This document shows positions 61,000 to 64,000 of a stretch of 64,000 nt of DNA, in pieces; position 1 is the stretch's first letter, and the number at the start of each line of letters is the position of its first letter. The notes beneath the pieces are model-generated. The model worked only from the letters and a program-made list of their open reading frames with translations, was not told the DNA's origin and searched no databases. The stretch is from Eucalyptus grandis (lineage: Eukaryota > Streptophyta > Magnoliopsida > Myrtales > Myrtaceae). The stretch spans positions 4,860,199 through 4,924,198 of the forward strand of contig NC_052621.1 in NCBI RefSeq assembly GCF_016545825.1. The letters are read 5' to 3'. The position numbers were made by a program, and so were the translations under genes.

Positions 61000-62228
61000 C
61001 TATGAAGCACCGGCACGTTACCGAAGCTTCTGTGTCGTGTCCGACACGTGTCGACGTGTCCAACACGCTCGGACATGTTCGGACACCCGGTCAATACGCG
61101 TCGGATTTTCCAACATGTGGTCAACCTTTCTCGACACGCTCCGACGCGCGTGTCCGAGAGAGAGGATGATGATGGAGGGTGGAGGTGAGGCCGAGGGAGT
61201 AGAGGTGAGGCCAAGATGGCGAGGGAGGGCTAGAGAAAGAGCAGGCGATCTAGAGGGCCACGTTTGCGATGTTGTGATGGAGGGCCGGTGGCGAGGCTGC
61301 AGCTGTGAAAGAGGGCCCTTCGGCGAGCAACTGTGATGAGGCGACCGGGAGAGGGGAAGAAACTAAAAGGGGTGGCGAGGAGGGGGATGGGGGTGATTGA
61401 TGGGGGCGAGGGGGCGGGGAAGCGGGTGCTTTGTCGAGGGGGAGGGGAAGAGAGAGAGAGAGCGGGGAGAAATCTGTCGAGGGGGAGGGGGAGAGAGATA
61501 GCGGGGTAGAAATTAAAGGGAAGATTTTGGGGAGAGAGAGAGAGCAGGGAAGAAATCAAGGGAAAGATCTTGGGGTGGCCTTTCGTGGGGGAGGAAGAGA
61601 GAGAGAGGGGGAGAAATCGAGGGGAAGATTTTGGGGGTGGCATGGGGGATAGGGGAGAGAGAACCGGGAGGAAATGATTTTCTGGGGACGAGGGTCTAGA
61701 GAGAAAATATGGGGAAATGATTTTTTGGGGATGGGAGTTTAGAGAGAAAAAATGGGGAAATAATTTTGAAAGGTAAAATTATTTTTGTTATAAAAATATA
61801 TAAATGAGTTAAAAAGTTATTTCAAAAAATAAAAATATTGAATGTTAAATAATAACCAATTTTGATGATTATAGAATATCATAGATTTATTTAAATAAAG
61901 TTGATTCTATTTTTTTGTTAGTCATTAGTCTTATCCATAATTTTTATTAAAGTTAAAAACATGTTCCCCAATATGGTTACGCATTAACTATGAATATGTT
62001 TTTCAAATTTTCTATGAATAGATTTATTAATATTATTAGTATAAATTCATTTAAACTCTTTATTGAATTATTTATTTATTTGTGAATTTGAATGAAATTA
62101 ATTAAAAATAAAAATATTGATTTAATATTTAACGTGTTGGAACATGTCGGAATTCTCTACTTTTTGAGAAATGATGTGTCGCATGTCGCGTCGTGTCGTG
62201 TCGCGCGTTGCATGTAGGTACTACATAG
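61000..62228 (+). mobile_element. Non-autonomous DNA transposon with 8-bp target duplication (hAT-like), copy 2
   Basis: Perfect target duplications GTTATCAT at 60992-60999 and 62229-62236 flank termini CTATGAAGCACCGGCACG and, reverse-complemented, CTATGTAGTACCTACATG. Subterminal zones carry GTGTCGACGTGTCC and TCGTGTCGTGTCG repeats, matching copy 1 (22533-23434) in opposite orientation. The interior has a purine-rich GC-rich tract (61160-61700, GGGGAGAGAGAG) absent from copy 1, then an AT-rich part shared with copy 1. No transposase motif; the frames on both strands of the purine tract are compositional. The superfamily call rests on the 8-bp duplication. Confidence 0.82.
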
Positions 62229-62391
62229 GTTATCATATATGAGCTGATGAAATGTATTGTGATATATGAAAGATAATACTTGCTTTAAGAGAACTCATGT
62301 TGTGATTCACATGTTTTATTTCAACATGAAGTTTATGTGGGTTTGGGTTAATATTTCATTTGATGGAATGTTGGAATCAAGTAGGAGAATG

Positions 62392-62425
62392 TTTTTTTTT
62401 TTTTTTTGGTGAAAGGTAAGAATAT
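62392..62425 (-). mobile_element. Ultra-short retroposed stub (LINE-type 3' end)
   Basis: A T-run followed by GGTGAAAGGTAAGAATAT sits between two perfect 18-bp direct repeats, ATCAAGTAGGAGAATGTT, at 62376-62393 and 62426-62443. Read on the minus strand it is a ~17-bp 3' end plus poly-A tail, similar to the tail of the LINE at 16073 (T-run then GGTAAAAAGTAATAG). It splits the poly-purine tract/LTR junction of the old copia element. Confidence 0.7.
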
Positions 62426-62439
62426 ATCAAGTAGGAGAA

Positions 62440-62896
62440 TGTTATTATTTATTAATTTAAATGTGATCCCAATTTTATATTTCCCAGTTAATTCCAATTC
62501 ATTGCCCAATTTATTGCCCATGTTTATTACGTGATAACTGCCTATTAATATGTTACCATAACGGCCTTGATGGAAGACGTTTTGTAACACAAGAAATGGA
62601 ATAAAAAGTTAGGTTGTCTATTCCAAATTCTATCAATACATAAAACACACTATCAAGTTTTAAGAGATATTGGCTAGTGGAGCGGGATGTTTAGATCCGG
62701 TGATTTCACGAATTGATCAATACATGCCTTACACATCCGTTCAAGGTTTTGTGGTTTTCCGCATTTGTAGATTTTTATCAATGGTTGGAGGTATGTCAAT
62801 TTTTTACGTTTTCACAAAATTGTTCCTGATTATTTACATATTTGTCCATGAATAATGAATTAGGATCGTTAGTTTTTCTTTAGACTTACTCTAACA
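62440..62896 (+). repeat. 3' LTR of the old copia element
   Basis: 457 bp, TGTTATTATTTATTAATT to TCTAACA, collinear with 46107-46553. The start lies within the direct repeat made by the retroposed stub, so 62390 is an alternative first base. Confidence 0.85.
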
Positions 62897-62901
62897 CTCA
62901 T

Positions 62902-64000
62902 AACATTTCGGCAGTTTCCTTCTTGAAAATTGACTAAAACACATATCGTTCTTAACCCTAGATGCAGAAGTTCATCCATCAAAACCAAATTATACATAAT
63001 TTACTGATTCAGAGCAAACTAGCACCACCCTGGATGCTTCAAGTAAATCTTACTTTTCTGCTTAGAATAATTAATCTTCCGCAAGTTGTCGGCAGAAGGT
63101 TGAAACTTTTCAGCAGCTATCCATCACTTAAAATGCTGAGATCGCGTGGAATTCAACTTAGAATTGCTAGCGTGACAGCGATGGATTTAATTTAGAATTG
63201 TAACAACTAAGAACCCTAGATGTGTTCAAGGAAAAACCTGATTAAATAGAATTGGTCTTGTGTTTAGGGGCTAATTCAGGCCGTCCAGAACCACTGTGCT
63301 TGAATCCTAAATTGACCTGCTCACACAGGCCAAAACTGGGTTTCATAAAATATGATTAACAAAAAGTACAAGTTGCAATTTACGTTGGTCAAGGATTCCA
63401 TGTATAGATGGAGAAATTGATGCATCCATTTGAAATTTGAAGAGACATTTCTAGGCTGACTGAGCTACTTTATTTTCAAGAAGGATGCCCAATCGAGATC
63501 ATGTTCACTTTCGATTCAAGAAAAGATTTTATAGACTCGTTCATTCATGATGTGATCGTTAGAATCATCACGATTCGAGATGCGCTTAAAAAGTTATCTT
63601 CTATTGTTGGTTTAAAAAAAATTTGAAATTTCCTACTTTTTTTATACATCATTAGTTTGACTTGATAAAAGGTTGTGAAAACAATACTTTCGGTTCACAA
63701 AGTAACGTTCGCCCTTGCAAAAATTTCTTGAATTCTAGACTTTTAGTGTGAACATGTGGTGCACAATAGGAACATTTGTTTGGATAAACCTTACAAATGG
63801 ATAGTCAATTCTACATTGCCTGGTCATCCATGGTAAGCCTAGTTAATGAACTTAGCGATTTCATAGTTCCTTGATTTAATTTTTTGATTAAAACTGAGTG
63901 TAGGATCAATCAGGATTTCTAATGAGCTAGGTCTTTAGCTTGCTTTCGTTATCTTCCCTATGAGGGTTGCAATTTCCAATAGATATAATTATCTTGCCCA
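62902..64000. repeat. Duplicated unit, copy III, right part
   Basis: Resumes the unit after the target duplication at the base equivalent to 578 in copy I and 5107 in copy II, and stays collinear with 578-1680 to the end of the window. It is very similar to copy I, less so to copy II. A 234-base open frame at 62962-63195 is matched in copy I by a broken frame, so it is not called a gene. Confidence 0.8.

Larger units (their letters stand above)
46107..62896 (+). mobile_element. Old copia LTR retrotransposon, decayed and twice interrupted
   Basis: The LTRs at 46107-46553 and 62440-62896 begin TGTTAT and end TCTAATA/TCTAACA. The target duplications are CTTAT (46102-46106) and CTCAT (62897-62901). 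A primer site resembling the initiator-tRNA-Met type follows the left LTR, and a poly-purine stretch AAGTAGGAGAA precedes the right LTR. The interior carries copia gag and pol remnants in the plus direction with many stops and frameshifts. It is split by a younger copia element (48674-57558), a DNA transposon (61000-62228) and a tiny retroposed stub (about 62392-62425). Without these the element would be about 6.6 kb. The family is the same as the solo LTR at 134-572. Confidence 0.88.

Noticed and set aside
61037..61652. Frames in the purine-rich part of the DNA transposon
   Set aside because: Low-complexity Gly-Arg-Glu and Pro-Ser-Leu products on opposite strands, with no motif; absent from the related element at 22533-23434.

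Overview
This is plant nuclear DNA. It is AT-rich, repeat-dense and eukaryotic: spliced gene structure, TATA boxes, and LTR retrotransposons with tRNA primer sites and poly-purine tracts. A dicot is likely. The repeat families (foldback elements with GC-rich cores, a SIRE-type copia element) would fit a woody rosid such as Eucalyptus or another Myrtaceae, but that is an impression and not a proof. Only one host gene looks intact: a three-exon NAC transcription factor of the NAC090/NAC061 type at 7393-8516. A decayed poly(A)-binding-protein fragment lies at 14464-14951. Everything else I can read is mobile DNA or duplicated intergenic sequence.

Layout. 1-6870 holds two neighbouring copies (I and II) of a duplicated, unrecognised unit; a third copy (III) lies at 43.3-46.1 kb and 62.9-64.0 kb, split by a nest of transposons. 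Copy I carries a solo LTR at 134-572. Copy III carries a complete but decayed element of the same family at the same target base, and copy II has the empty site. The NAC gene follows copy II. 10007-13336 is a 3.3-kb solo LTR with 5-bp target duplications and an internal 39-bp tandem array. 16073-16650 is a 5'-truncated LINE. 18.7-22.2 kb and 37.2-41.7 kb are a second duplicated pair (A and B). Between them sits a gypsy-type element (LTRs 22201-25077 and 33998-35864) that encodes only Gag and fills its 3' half with tandem repeats. The right LTR is followed by a second, truncated internal region.

46107-62896 is the nest. An old plus-strand copia element is split at 48669-48673, inside its Gag zinc-knuckle codons, by a younger 8.9-kb minus-strand SIRE-type copia element (48674-57558). 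It is also split near its 3' end by a DNA transposon with 8-bp target duplications (61000-62228). The younger element has, downstream of RNase H, a further long reading frame (51996 to 49939, minus) behind its own promoter-like leader.

How it works together: the NAC protein would act in the nucleus as a regulator. The retrotransposon reading frames all carry stops or frameshifts, so none looks autonomous. The main value of the window is historical: empty sites, target duplications and nesting allow many insertions to be ordered.
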